DNA of 64,000 bases from JBBDMU01 sp040905685 (GCA_040905685.1 JBBDRB010000083.1:1-64000); one strand, 5' to 3'; counted from the first letter of the stretch, positions 26,291 to 35,590 are shown. Notes: generated by a model not told the origin, from the sequence alone. Numbers and translations are program-made.

Positions 26291-28726
26291 TTGTTTGCCG
26301 ATATAGCCTTCCCCACAGCCGTACGCCGTCTGTTCACCTATCGGATTGAAGCAGGCGATCAGGCGGCCGCCGAACCCGGCATGAGAGCCTGGGTGCCGCT
26401 GCGCAGCCGCATGGCCATCGGCATGATCGTGAACATCCATTCTACGAAACCGGATTTTGAAACAAAAAGCATCAAAAAGTTACTGGATGATCAACCGGTC
26501 CTGACCACCGAAATGATAAAGCTGACCGAATGGGTTCATAAGTTTTACTATGCAAGCTGGGGGGAGACCATACAGGCGGCTCTTCCGGCGGGACTCAACT
26601 TTGTGGCTGAAGCGGAGATCCGGGTGGTTGCCGGCCGGCCGGATGCCGTATCCGTGAAAAAGGCCGAACAGGAAATCATCGATTCCATTCTGGAAAACGA
26701 CAAGCAACGATACCTGCTCAGCGAGGCCAGTAAGCGATGGGGACAGACCGGGTCGGCTATTATAAAAAGGCTGATCAGCAAAGGTATTCTGGAGGTTTGG
26801 GAGGAGCCCAGGCTCAGGGTCGGCCCGAAGATGGAAACATTGTGGCAATGGAAAAACGGCGCGCCTGCCGCCGGGGTTCCGGCATCCCCGGATGAACCCG
26901 GCAAGAAAAGCCCCAAATGGGTTCAGGCTTTATACGCTCTCCGCGAGGCAAGGCTTCCGGCTACACGTGCTTACCTGCTGGAACACAGTGAGCTGACAAG
27001 CTACACCCTGAAAAAGATCGTGGAGGAAGGTTATCTGGAGGCTATCCGTGTTCCTGCAGCTGAGGTGAAGCCTCCCTACGAGTTTGATCCGGCTAAAATC
27101 AAGCAACTTAATGTGATACAACAAAAAATACTGGCCCCCATCACGGGATCGATAGAACAGAATGAATTTGCCAACTACCTGATCTACGGAGTGACCGGCA
27201 GTGGGAAGACCGAGGTATATATCCATGCGTTGAAAAAGGCTGTGGACATGGGAAAAGGCGGACTCATCCTGGTACCTGAAATTGCCCTTACCCCCCAAAC
27301 GGTAAAACGGTTCTATCAGATTTTTGGCGATTCCATTGCCGTGTTGCACAGCCGCCTCAATGACCGGGAGCGCTACGACGCCTGGAAAGCCCTGCGTGAG
27401 GGACGCAAGAAAATTGCCATTGGTCCGCGCTCGGCCGTCTTCGCTCCGGTGCAGAATCTCGGGCTGGTAATGGTCGATGAGGAGCATGATTCATCGTATA
27501 AACAGGAAGATCCCGCGCCCCGCTATCATGCCCGCGATGTGGCCATCATGAGGGCATGGCAGAACAATGCCGTCGTGGTGATGGGTTCGGCCACCCCCGG
27601 CATGGTCAGCCTCCGTTTGACCATGAAGGGCAAAAGCACTCTGCTGGAACTGCCCGGCCGTCATGCAGCCGCCGAACTGCCCCTGGTTAAAATACTGGAT
27701 CTGAAGCAGTACCGCAATGCCATGCAGGGTTCCCTGGCCATACCCTTATATCTGGATATTAAACAGGCGCTGGTCCGGAATGAGCAGGTTATTTTACTGT
27801 ATAACCGACGTGGGTTTGCCTCCTATCTTCATTGCAAAGACTGCGGTCATATAGCCGAATGTCCGCATTGTTCGGTAACGCTGACCTACCATAAATACAA
27901 AAATCACCTGCGATGCCATTACTGCGGGTTCAGCCGGTATAAGTTTCAAACCTGCGGGCAATGCGGCTCAGCTGACGTGGAGGAGAAAGGCTCGGGTACC
28001 CAGAAAATCGAAGAGGAGATGAGCGGACATTTCCCCCAGGCCCGTTTGCTGCGCATGGATCAGGATACCACCACAGGCAAGCATGACCATGAGCAGATAC
28101 TCAAAAAATTCGGAGAGGGGCAAGCCGATATCCTGATCGGCACCCAGGTGGTTGCCAAAGGCCTGGATTTCCCTGATGTGACGGTGGTGGGCGTGGTTAA
28201 TTCCGATACCGAGCTGGCTTTTCCCTCCTACCGGTCCGGCGAGCGGATGTTCCAGATGCTCAGCCAGGTGGCCGGACGCTCAGGCCGGGGCAGCAAGGCC
28301 GGGGTGGTTTATCTGCAGACCACGCAGCCTGAGCACCCTGCCATCGTCTCGGCACAGAAACACGACTACAAAAGTTTTGCCAGGCAGGAAATGCATTTCC
28401 GCAAGGCGCTGCTTTATCCTCCATTTTCGAGACTGCTGAAAATTCAATTCAAGTCGGCCCATGAGCAGATAATCGCCAGGGTGGCCGAAGTATTTTCCGA
28501 TTGCCTGCGCGAGGCCGGTAACAATGCCCCGGTTTTGGGACCGGCCCCGTCGGCCGTAATGCGCATCCAGAAAAATTATATCTGGGAATGTTATCTTAAG
28601 CTCAGACCGGAGACGGGGGCCGCTGGCGTAGAGCGGATGCTGGACAATGCCTTCATGCTGTATGACAGGCAAAAACCGGACAAAGCTTCCCGGGTCCGCA
28701 TAACCGTGAATATGGATGCTGTTTAA
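26291..28726 (+). CDS. priA: primosomal helicase PriA
   Basis: An 811-residue replication-restart helicase. The N-terminal DNA-binding domain begins FADIAFPTAVRRLFTY. Walker A GVTGSGKTEVY, the box DEEHDSSYKQ, and the zinc-binding insertion with four Cys pairs (CKDCGH, CPHC, CHYC, CGQC) are all present, followed by motifs IGTQVVAKGLDFP and QVAGRSGRG. The start is TTG at 26291: the only in-frame ATG lies inside the conserved domain, and a stop (26252) bounds it upstream. It is followed by the crcB pair after 28 bases. Confidence 0.96.
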   Translation: MFADIAFPTAVRRLFTYRIEAGDQAAAEPGMRAWVPLRSRMAIGMIVNIHSTKPDFETKSIKKLLDDQPVLTTEMIKLTEWVHKFYYASWGETIQAALPAGLNFVAEAEIRVVAGRPDAVSVKKAEQEIIDSILENDKQRYLLSEASKRWGQTGSAIIKRLISKGILEVWEEPRLRVGPKMETLWQWKNGAPAAGVPASPDEPGKKSPKWVQALYALREARLPATRAYLLEHSELTSYTLKKIVEEGYLEAIRVPAAEVKPPYEFDPAKIKQLNVIQQKILAPITGSIEQNEFANYLIYGVTGSGKTEVYIHALKKAVDMGKGGLILVPEIALTPQTVKRFYQIFGDSIAVLHSRLNDRERYDAWKALREGRKKIAIGPRSAVFAPVQNLGLVMVDEEHDSSYKQEDPAPRYHARDVAIMRAWQNNAVVVMGSATPGMVSLRLTMKGKSTLLELPGRHAAAELPLVKILDLKQYRNAMQGSLAIPLYLDIKQALVRNEQVILLYNRRGFASYLHCKDCGHIAECPHCSVTLTYHKYKNHLRCHYCGFSRYKFQTCGQCGSADVEEKGSGTQKIEEEMSGHFPQARLLRMDQDTTTGKHDHEQILKKFGEGQADILIGTQVVAKGLDFPDVTVVGVVNSDTELAFPSYRSGERMFQMLSQVAGRSGRGSKAGVVYLQTTQPEHPAIVSAQKHDYKSFARQEMHFRKALLYPPFSRLLKIQFKSAHEQIIARVAEVFSDCLREAGNNAPVLGPAPSAVMRIQKNYIWECYLKLRPETGAAGVERMLDNAFMLYDRQKPDKASRVRITVNMDAV

Positions 28727-28742
28727 TCAGAAATACAGATAA

Positions 28743-28747
28743 AAGGA
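28743..28747 (+). promoter_or_regulatory. ribosome binding site deciding the GTG start of crcB
   Basis: AAGGA lies seven bases before GTG at 28755. Clear Shine-Dalgarno sites are rare in this window, so this one supports the GTG over the later ATG. Confidence 0.55.
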
Positions 28748-28754
28748 TGCTGCC

Positions 28755-29141
28755 GTGGTAAAAAAAACGATTATGGTGGGGCTGGGCGGGGCGATCGGGG
28801 CCATGCTGCGTTACGGGTTTATCCTGATATTCCCTCCGGTTGAGGGCGCTTTTCCCCTGACCATTTTTGCCGAGAATATGGTGGGTTCCTTTTTACTGGG
28901 CCTGCTGGTCAGCCTGGCCGGCAAACGGTGGAAGCCGTCCTGGCCTGCCCAATCGTTTTTCGGGACCGGCCTGCTGGGGTCATTTACCACGTTCTCCAAT
29001 TTCAGTATGGAGCTGGTTGCCCTCATCGACGGAGGGCAGTCCGTTGCGGCCCTGGTCTACGTGATGCTCAGCATCATTGCCGGTCTGGCATCGGCTTTTG
29101 CCGGTCTGGCTGCCGGAAGCAGACTGGGAGGGCCTTCATGA
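28755..29141 (+). CDS. crcB: CrcB/Fluc fluoride channel, first of a pair
   Basis: A 128-residue membrane protein of the CrcB/Fluc family, which exports fluoride as a dual-topology dimer. It has four hydrophobic segments, the GGAIGAMLRYG start, an ENMVGSFLLG block (where NxxG is usual) and the TTFSNFSMEL motif that holds the pore phenylalanine. The GTG start has a Shine-Dalgarno site. Its TGA overlaps the ATG of a second crcB (ATGA), so the two are made together and may form a heterodimer. No fluoride riboswitch fits in the 28-base leader after priA. Confidence 0.92.
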   Translation: MVKKTIMVGLGGAIGAMLRYGFILIFPPVEGAFPLTIFAENMVGSFLLGLLVSLAGKRWKPSWPAQSFFGTGLLGSFTTFSNFSMELVALIDGGQSVAALVYVMLSIIAGLASAFAGLAAGSRLGGPS

Positions 29142-29509
29142 TCTTTTTAGCCGTGGCCGTTTCGGGTGCCCTGGGGGCTATTTGCCGGTTTTGGATGGAT
29201 TCGCTAATAAGAAAACTGAAAAAAGGATACTTTCCATGGGGAACTTTAACGGTCAACGTTTCCGGGTCTTTCGCCCTGGGGGTGGTGGTCGCCCTGGCCA
29301 TGACCCATGAAGGGGCCGGTCTGCTGACCGTAGCGGTGAGCACCGGTTTTCTCGGTGCATATACGACTTTTTCCGGATGGATGGTCCAGACCATGGAGCT
29401 GATCGGGGCCGGCGCATGGGAAGGGGCCATTCATAATATTTTTGCCAGTGTGATATGCGGTATCCTGGCTGCGGCCCTTGGTTTTAGCGTCACGGATTGG
29501 GTTTTATGA
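29138..29509 (+). CDS. crcB: CrcB/Fluc fluoride channel, second of a pair
   Basis: A 123-residue CrcB/Fluc protein with four hydrophobic segments. It has the SGALGAICRFWMD start, the canonical NVSGSFALG block, and the TTFSGWMVQTMEL motif after GFLGAYTTFS. The first copy has TTFSNFS and a shifted NxxG motif, so the two copies have diverged. It begins four bases inside the first copy. The convergent guaD gene ends one base further on. Confidence 0.93.
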   Translation: MIFLAVAVSGALGAICRFWMDSLIRKLKKGYFPWGTLTVNVSGSFALGVVVALAMTHEGAGLLTVAVSTGFLGAYTTFSGWMVQTMELIGAGAWEGAIHNIFASVICGILAAALGFSVTDWVL

Positions 29510-29510
29510 A

Positions 29511-29978
29511 TCAGTAGGGTATTTTTTTATCGTTCAAGTCCCATCCGGTAAAGCAGCTAAGGGCTTCCTCGCGCAGCACCTGCCGTGAAGGGATGGTTCT
29601 CTGGTCAGCCGGCAGGGCCAGTTCCTTGTAAATAAAGGAATCATCAAAGCCGTACCGGGCGGCGTCGGCATGAGAGCAGGCATAGTAGAGGACCGCCGGG
29701 CGAGCCCAATATATGGCCCCCAGGCACATGGGGCAGGGTTCACAGGATGCGTAAATCTCGCATCCCTCCAGCTGAAAGTGCTCCAGATCCCGGCAGGCGT
29801 TACGGATAGCGACCATTTCAGCATGGGCCGTGGGATCATTTGTAGCCGTGACCAGATTGCTGCCGCGGCCTAAAATTTTCTCATCTCTGACCACGACCGC
29901 CCCAAAAGGTCCGCCACGACCCGATTTTACCGATTCATTTGCCAGATTAATAGCCTCCCGCATAAAGTTTATGTTCAT
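29511..29978 (-). CDS. guaD: guanine deaminase
   Basis: A 155-residue zinc deaminase of the cytidine-deaminase fold that converts guanine to xanthine. The zinc ligands are His52 (HAE), Cys82 and Cys85 (PCPMC), and Glu54 is the proton shuttle. The blocks CEPCPMCLGAIYWARP and GFDDSFIYKE, and the lysine-rich C-terminal end, closely resemble B. subtilis GuaD (156 residues), more than tRNA adenosine deaminase. It diverges from polX across 74 bases. Confidence 0.88.
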   Translation of the reverse strand: MNINFMREAINLANESVKSGRGGPFGAVVVRDEKILGRGSNLVTATNDPTAHAEMVAIRNACRDLEHFQLEGCEIYASCEPCPMCLGAIYWARPAVLYYACSHADAARYGFDDSFIYKELALPADQRTIPSRQVLREEALSCFTGWDLNDKKIPY

Positions 29979-30052
29979 ATCTGCTCACGTTTGATGTAAA
30001 AAAAGTAGTAGTTTACCGGATAGTATCCATTCATTTCATCTATTTCTATCCT

Positions 30053-31816
30053 ATGTCTCTTAATAACGAAATCGTAGCCAAAAATTTGCAGGAAATCGGC
30101 GTGCTCATGCGCCTTGCCGGTGAAAACGAATTTCGGGCAAGGGCTTTCGACCGCGCCGCCCGCGCCGTGGAAACCCTGGGGGAGGATATCAATCTCTACA
30201 TCCGTGACCGGTCGTTAACCGATATCGAAGGCATAGGGAAATCCATTGCCGCGGACGTGTATACGCTGGAGGAAACCGGCAAAATACCGATCCTGGTGGA
30301 GCTGACGGAAAAAGTGCCGGAAGGCCTGCTGGAATGGCTTTCTATTTCCGGTCTTGGGCCGAAGGGCATATATAAGATTCACAGCCAGCTGGGAATAACC
30401 ACTATTGAAGAGCTGCGGACAAAATGTAATGACGGCTCGGTGGCCGGGCTGCCGGGTATGGGGCAAAAATCAGCCGATAAGATCATAAAGTCGCTGGAAT
30501 GGCTTCAGAAGTTCGGCCAGCGCTGCCTGCTGAATGAAGCCACCGAGATTGCGGAGGCCATGTACGGGGGATTGGCCGGATTGCAGGGCGTGGAACGGAT
30601 TTCCATTGCCGGGTCCCTGCGCCGGGGGCTGGAGACGGTGGGGGATATTGACTTCTTGATAGGGGCCGGGGAAGAGCATCACGCGAATATATTCCATGCC
30701 TTCACCGGCAATGAGATCGTGACCGATATTCTGGGGCAGGGAGAGACCAAAAGCTCGGTACGGACGGCCGAGGGCCGGCAGGTTGACCTTCGCATTGTCA
30801 GCCCCGGGCAGTTTGCTGCGGCCCTGATGTATTTCACCGGCAGCAAAGAGCATAATGTCGGGCTGCGTCAGCGCGCACGGAAAAAAAAGCTGACACTGAA
30901 CGAGTATGGCCTCTTCGAACTGGATGAAAAGGACAAGATAAATCCGGATAAGCCCCTGCCCTTCGAATCGGAACGCGATATTTACCATCATCTCGGTCTG
31001 GGCTATATACCGCCGGAACTGCGTGAGGACCGGGGGGAATTTGCCTATTTTGAGCGCCATGACGCATCGGATTTCCTGGTGGCGGAAAAGGATATTCAGG
31101 GCATACTGCATGCCCACAGCAACTGGAGCGATGGGAAAAAAACCATCAGGGAAATGGCCGTGGCCTGTATGGAAAGAGGGTATCGCTATCTCGGTCTGAC
31201 CGACCATTCACGAACGGCCGCCTACGCCGGGGGGCTATCCGTGCAGCAGGTCCAGGACCAGTGGAAGGAAATTGACGGGCTGAACAATGAATTCGGGAAA
31301 ACGGGAACAGACTTCCGGATATTCAAGGGTATTGAATCGGATATCCTGCCTGACGGCAGGCTGGATTATTCCGATGATATATTAAAGGGCTTTGATTTTG
31401 TCATTGCCAGTGTTCACGTTTCGCTGGAGATGCCGGCCGATAAGATGACCGAACGGTATAAAAGGGCGATAGATAACCCTTATGCCCGCATTATCGGTCA
31501 TCCAACCGGGCGTTTGTTGCTGCGCCGCGACGGCAGCAAGGCTGATATGAATGAGCTCATTGCTTTAGCCGCCGGCAACCATACCGCCATTGAGATCAAT
31601 GCCAACCCCCGCCGGCTGGACCTGGACTGGCGGCATGGGCAGAAGGCGCGGGAAGAGAATTTACTGACCGCCATATGTCCGGACGCCCACCGCATCAGCG
31701 ACCTGGATTACGTGAAATACGGCGTGCAGATTGCCAGAAAGGGATGGTTTGACAAAGACCGGGTCTTGAATACCCGTCCGGCTGAAGAGCTCGCCGAGTG
31801 GTTTGGCCGGATTTAA
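30053..31816 (+). CDS. polX: DNA polymerase/3'-5' exonuclease PolX
   Basis: A 587-residue family X repair polymerase. It has an N-terminal helix-hairpin-helix domain (1-~150 with IEGIGKSIA and LPGMGQKSA), then a nucleotidyltransferase domain with GSLRRGLETVGDIDFLI carrying the catalytic Asp pair, and a C-terminal PHP domain with HAHSNWSDG, TDHS and GHPTGR supplying the 3'-5' exonuclease metals. This is the usual bacterial PolX layout and length, with a role in base-excision repair. It stands alone, with an AT-rich upstream region shared with guaD. Confidence 0.94.
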   Translation: MSLNNEIVAKNLQEIGVLMRLAGENEFRARAFDRAARAVETLGEDINLYIRDRSLTDIEGIGKSIAADVYTLEETGKIPILVELTEKVPEGLLEWLSISGLGPKGIYKIHSQLGITTIEELRTKCNDGSVAGLPGMGQKSADKIIKSLEWLQKFGQRCLLNEATEIAEAMYGGLAGLQGVERISIAGSLRRGLETVGDIDFLIGAGEEHHANIFHAFTGNEIVTDILGQGETKSSVRTAEGRQVDLRIVSPGQFAAALMYFTGSKEHNVGLRQRARKKKLTLNEYGLFELDEKDKINPDKPLPFESERDIYHHLGLGYIPPELREDRGEFAYFERHDASDFLVAEKDIQGILHAHSNWSDGKKTIREMAVACMERGYRYLGLTDHSRTAAYAGGLSVQQVQDQWKEIDGLNNEFGKTGTDFRIFKGIESDILPDGRLDYSDDILKGFDFVIASVHVSLEMPADKMTERYKRAIDNPYARIIGHPTGRLLLRRDGSKADMNELIALAAGNHTAIEINANPRRLDLDWRHGQKAREENLLTAICPDAHRISDLDYVKYGVQIARKGWFDKDRVLNTRPAEELAEWFGRI

Positions 31817-31899
31817 AGCTGAAACTGCACTTTCAACCAATAAATGTGATTGATGAATCGTATATTGACTGTCTGTAAACGGATAACCAATCATGGAGT

Positions 31900-32451
31900 A
31901 TGATATACGAGTTTCTCGGCAAGCAGCCGCGCCTGAACGAATCCAATTTCGTGGCGCCCAGCGCCGATATTATCGGGGATGTGACGCTTGGTGAAGAAAG
32001 CAGCGTCTGGTTCAATACCACCCTTCGCGGGGACGTCAATAAAATTACCATCGGGGCCCGGTCCAATGTTCAGGATAATACATGCATTCACGTAACCAAC
32101 CAAACCGGTCCGACCGTTATCGGCGATCAGGTAACCATTGGCCACAGCGCCATGCTGCATGGATGTACGGTCAGGGACCGGGTGCTTATTGGTATACAAA
32201 CGGTTATACTGGATAAGGCGGTGATCGAATCCGATTGCATCATCGCGGCAGGCAGCCTGGTCACCCCCGGCAAAACAATGCCGTCCGGTTATATGTGCAT
32301 GGGTTCCCCGGCCCGGCCGGTTCGCAAACTTAACGGAGATGAGCTGGCCTCCCTGACCCGGTATTCCGATCATTACGTGACCTACAGCAGGGCTTACCAG
32401 CAGAAGGATACCTATGAAAAGAATCCGTTTTACGATGCAGGGGATGAATGA
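31900..32451 (+). CDS. gamma-class carbonic anhydrase family protein
   Basis: A 183-residue left-handed beta-helix (hexapeptide repeat) protein. The three metal-binding histidines of the gamma carbonic anhydrase family are present: His64, His82 and His87 (THVTN-like HVTN, and GHSAMLHGC). RGDVNKITIG is the usual neighbour motif. Many relatives (YrdA, PaaY) have weak or no anhydrase activity. The ATG at 31900 was chosen because an earlier ATG at 31893 is out of frame. Its end overlaps the next gene by four bases. Confidence 0.92.
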   Translation: MIYEFLGKQPRLNESNFVAPSADIIGDVTLGEESSVWFNTTLRGDVNKITIGARSNVQDNTCIHVTNQTGPTVIGDQVTIGHSAMLHGCTVRDRVLIGIQTVILDKAVIESDCIIAAGSLVTPGKTMPSGYMCMGSPARPVRKLNGDELASLTRYSDHYVTYSRAYQQKDTYEKNPFYDAGDE

Positions 32452-33358
32452 AGAATAAGTTCTTTAACATACTGATCTATCTCTCCCTGATTTTTCTGAT
32501 CGTTGCACTTTACACGGCCGATTATCTGGTCATACCCAGGATTTACTCTCACGTTAACCTGTGGATATCAATTGCCCTGCTGATGCTCGGGTATCTGGCT
32601 TACGTGGCCAGCTGGGATAAAATTCTGGCAATAAACAACATTCGGATTGGGTTTGGATCCCATTTAGCGGGTAACGGCCTGTCTGTGTTTGGCAAATACA
32701 TTCCCGGCAAGGTTTGGGTCTTGCTGGGCCGGTCTGTCTATATCAGGGAGCACCATGGCATTTCATTGAGTGAAGGGACCATGCTGTCTTTCAAGGCCCA
32801 GCTTATAAACATCTGGATAGGTTTGCTGTTCGGGCTGTGCGGTTTTGTGCTGGCCGCCTCCTTCAGCATTGAGAGCCTGCTGTTCCTGGCGATCTGGCTG
32901 ATCTTATCTCCTCTGCTTTTCAACAAGACCCTGACGAGCTGGGGTGATAAACTGGTAGACAAGGTGTTAAAAAAAAAACGGAATTTTCACCACTTGATAC
33001 GCATACCGTATTAAAAGTCCTCCCCTGGAACGCTGCGAACTGGCTGTTGTGGTCAGCCGGGTTCTATTTCCTGATCTTAAGCCTTACCGATAGCCCGGTT
33101 TCCCCTACGGCCGGGTTAAGCTTTGCTCTGGCAACGAATATAGGAATTATAGCCATTTTTGCTCCCGGCGGACTCGGCGTCAGGGAGGCGGTGATCGTGG
33201 GTTATCTGAATTACATCGGACTGAGCCTTGCCGAGGCTACCACCATTTCGATAGCCTCCCGGTTGTGGTTTCTGGCCGGAGAGGTTTTTTTGTTTGTGAC
33301 CGGGTTTCTTTGCCATGAATTCAGAAAGGATAAACCCAGGGAAAGGTCGACCAAATAA
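32448..33358 (+). pseudogene. lysylphosphatidylglycerol synthase-like (UPF0104) membrane protein, frame broken at A10
   Basis: The frame from 32448 encodes ~180 residues of a multi-spanning membrane protein, then shifts within a run of ten A (32969-32978) and stops at 33014. The other half continues in the next frame from the run to 33358. Joined, the two make a ~303-residue protein with the family blocks FGKYIPGKVWVLLGR and FAPGGLGVREAVIVGYL. Eleven or eight A would restore one frame. This may be a sequencing error, a real recent mutation, or expression by slippage. The family flips or exports lipid-linked compounds and is often next to glycan genes, but not here. It overlaps the gamma-CA gene by ATGA. 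Confidence 0.8.
32969..32978 (+). repeat. A10 homopolymer at a frame break
   Basis: Ten consecutive A, the last in the codon series TTA-AAA-AAA-AAA, sit exactly where the membrane-protein frame changes. One more A would join the frames. Runs of this length cause polymerase slippage in vivo and indel errors in sequencing. Confidence 0.85.
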
Positions 33359-33429
33359 TGATTATGCCCGTTACATTAGATCCCGAATTTTATATCTTAT
33401 CGCTGAACCCATAACCGCTGAACTCTCCG

Positions 33430-35169
33430 ATGGCTGAACAATACAAGGCACTGACCCGCAAATACCGGCCCGTCAATTTTGAGGATATCGTTTCTCAGGA
33501 ACACGTGAGCAGCACGCTGAAAAATGCCATTGAACAGAACCGGATCAATCATGCCTATCTGTTTTGCGGTCCCCGCGGAGTAGGGAAAACGACCATGGCC
33601 CGGGTACTGGCGCGTAATTTAAATTCAGTCGATGCCAGCATTGACGGGGAAGCGCTCAATAATACCCTTAATATCATTGAGATCGATGCGGCCTCCAACA
33701 ATAAGGTGGAAGATGTTCATGCGCTGCGCGAGCGGGTTCGCATCAGGCCGCAAAATGGCCGGTTTAAGGTGTACATCATCGATGAGGTCCATATGCTGTC
33801 CAAGGCGGCCTTCAATGCCTTGCTGAAAACCCTGGAGGAGCCCCCGGATCATGCCATCTTTATCTTTGCAACTACCGAGCCCCATAAGATTCTGCCGACC
33901 ATCCTTTCCCGGTGCCAGCGTTTTGATTTTCGCCGGATCAGGGTAGAGGAGATCGTCGACCGGCTGCGTACGATCTGCGGGACCGAAAACATCACTATTG
34001 ACGATGAATCACTGCATGTGATTGCCAAAAAAGCAGACGGCTCCCTGCGTGACGCCCTCGGGATAATGGATCAGGCGATTGCCTTTTGCGGATCCGATAT
34101 CAACCGGCAGGAGATGTTCAGTGCACTGAATGTAGTCAGCGGCGACCGCATGTTCGAACTTATGGAATCGGTGGATAAAAAGGATGCCAATGCCGGAATC
34201 ACCCTCATCCATGATTTGCTGCAGGAGGGATATGACATTCAGGAGTTTCTGAGTACCCTCACCGGACATCTGAGGAACCTGTATCTGGCGCGGGATGCCA
34301 AAAATATGCATCTCATTGAAGATTCGGAGGAAACAAAGCAGCGATACCGGCAGGCGGCTACAACCTTTGAGGCCGATGACCTGATGCGTATGCTTCACAT
34401 TATCAACGAGGCCCAGTTCAGGATCCGGGAAGCCCGTCAGCCGAGGGTCCATCTGGAAATCGCCATACTTAAGCTCATCCACCTTGAACGCATCGGCGGA
34501 CTCCAAAAGCTTGTGCAGGAATTGCAGGAACTGAAGGAAGGCAATGCGACGGCGCCCCCCCGGCCCGAAACCCCTGCCTCAGGAACAACCGGTGCAAAAC
34601 CCGGTCATTCGTCCGATCAGCCGCCGCTAACTCAGGGGAAAGCCAGTGAGGAAGTTAACCTCTTCGGGAAACCATCCCTGAAACGGACCCAAAACACCCT
34701 GTCTACCGTTGATCTGGGGTCGGTGGCCACAGAGACTGCAGACGATGAATACCGGGGAGAAATAACGGGTAACCTGGCTCTGGCACCCAAACCCAGACCG
34801 ACGGCCCCTTTATACCTGCACGATGTCAGACAACTGTGGGATACCTATCTTAAGGAAGTCTACGAGAAAATGGAGAAAGTCTGCTATTTTACCCTGCAGA
34901 GGGTAACCCTTGTGGATTTGGATCAGGGAAAACTGAGCCTCGAATGCCAGGATGCATTTACCTGTGAAACGGTTGAAGAAAACAAACGGGAGTTCAGCCG
35001 GTTGTTCAACCAGCTGACCGGACACAAACTACGTTTTCACGCTACAGTAAAACAAACTATCGGGACCACGGAAACGTTAGACCCCTATACACGGTTCAAA
35101 GCCTTACAAAAAAAAGATCCGACCCTCAGAACGATCGTGGAATTATTCGGGGCGGAGCTTGAATATTAA
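33430..35169 (+). CDS. dnaX: DNA polymerase III subunit gamma/tau
   Basis: A 579-residue clamp-loader ATPase. Walker A GPRGVGKTT (47-55) and Walker B IIDEVHML are intact, as are sensor 1 and the SRC arginine-finger region. Domain III follows, then a Pro-rich linker (about 375-400) and a C-terminal tau-like domain. The zinc module between Walker A and the Asp-rich strand, where E. coli has Cys64, 73, 76 and 79, has no cysteine here (residues 63-80 read NLNSVDASIDGEALNNTL). It leads the conserved set dnaX-ybaB-recR. Confidence 0.96.
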   Translation: MAEQYKALTRKYRPVNFEDIVSQEHVSSTLKNAIEQNRINHAYLFCGPRGVGKTTMARVLARNLNSVDASIDGEALNNTLNIIEIDAASNNKVEDVHALRERVRIRPQNGRFKVYIIDEVHMLSKAAFNALLKTLEEPPDHAIFIFATTEPHKILPTILSRCQRFDFRRIRVEEIVDRLRTICGTENITIDDESLHVIAKKADGSLRDALGIMDQAIAFCGSDINRQEMFSALNVVSGDRMFELMESVDKKDANAGITLIHDLLQEGYDIQEFLSTLTGHLRNLYLARDAKNMHLIEDSEETKQRYRQAATTFEADDLMRMLHIINEAQFRIREARQPRVHLEIAILKLIHLERIGGLQKLVQELQELKEGNATAPPRPETPASGTTGAKPGHSSDQPPLTQGKASEEVNLFGKPSLKRTQNTLSTVDLGSVATETADDEYRGEITGNLALAPKPRPTAPLYLHDVRQLWDTYLKEVYEKMEKVCYFTLQRVTLVDLDQGKLSLECQDAFTCETVEENKREFSRLFNQLTGHKLRFHATVKQTIGTTETLDPYTRFKALQKKDPTLRTIVELFGAELEY

Positions 35170-35177
35170 TCTGATAT

Positions 35178-35182
35178 AAGGA
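35178..35182 (+). promoter_or_regulatory. ribosome binding site of ybaB
   Basis: AAGGA lies six bases before the ATG at 35189, one of the few clear Shine-Dalgarno sites in the window. Confidence 0.5.
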
Positions 35183-35188
35183 TGCATT

Positions 35189-35533
35189 ATGCAAAATATG
35201 GCCGATATTTTTGGAAAAATAACAGAATTCCAAAAAAAAATGGAGGATGCCAAAAGTAAACTTTCCGAACTGGAGATTGAAGCCGAAGCCGGTGGCGGCA
35301 TGGTAAAGGTTACAGCCAACGGCAACCGGGAAATCATCGGCATCAAGCTGGATAAAGATATTATCAATCCGGACGATGTTGAAATGCTGGAAGACCTGAT
35401 TATTGCGGGCATTAATAAGGCCCTCAATGAAGCCGAAGAAGTCTCCCGTGAAAAAATGGCCGAAATGACCAAAGGGATGCTTCCCGGCGGATTGCCCGGT
35501 GGTATGGATTTAGGCAGTCTGGGTTTAAAATAA
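35189..35533 (+). CDS. YbaB/EbfC nucleoid-associated protein
   Basis: A 114-residue DNA-binding protein of the YbaB/EbfC family. It has the N-terminal helix and the strand block GGGMVKVTANGNREIIGIKLD. The tail is Gly/Met/Pro-rich (MLPGGLPGGMDLGSLGLK). These proteins dimerise as tweezer-like clamps on DNA and often accompany recR. A clear Shine-Dalgarno site precedes the ATG. It lies 19 bases after dnaX, and recR follows after 57 bases. Confidence 0.92.
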   Translation: MQNMADIFGKITEFQKKMEDAKSKLSELEIEAEAGGGMVKVTANGNREIIGIKLDKDIINPDDVEMLEDLIIAGINKALNEAEEVSREKMAEMTKGMLPGGLPGGMDLGSLGLK

Positions 35534-35590
35534 CCGGTCTGGAAAAATACTTTATTTGCTCACTGATAACTGCTCACTGATCACTCTGCC

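Noticed and set aside
28727..28754. Possible fluoride riboswitch before crcB
   Set aside because: Only 28 bases separate priA from the GTG start, and no aptamer motif is present.
9046..30020. GTAGTAGTTTA occurring upstream of both the histidine kinase (about 9057) and polX (about 30006)
   Set aside because: An 11-base match with different flanks and no shared position relative to the starts; likely chance.
35108..35115. Run of eight A in dnaX, considered as a tau/gamma frameshift site
   Set aside because: It lies near the C-terminus (about residue 560), too late to give a gamma-like product as in E. coli, and the frame is intact across it.
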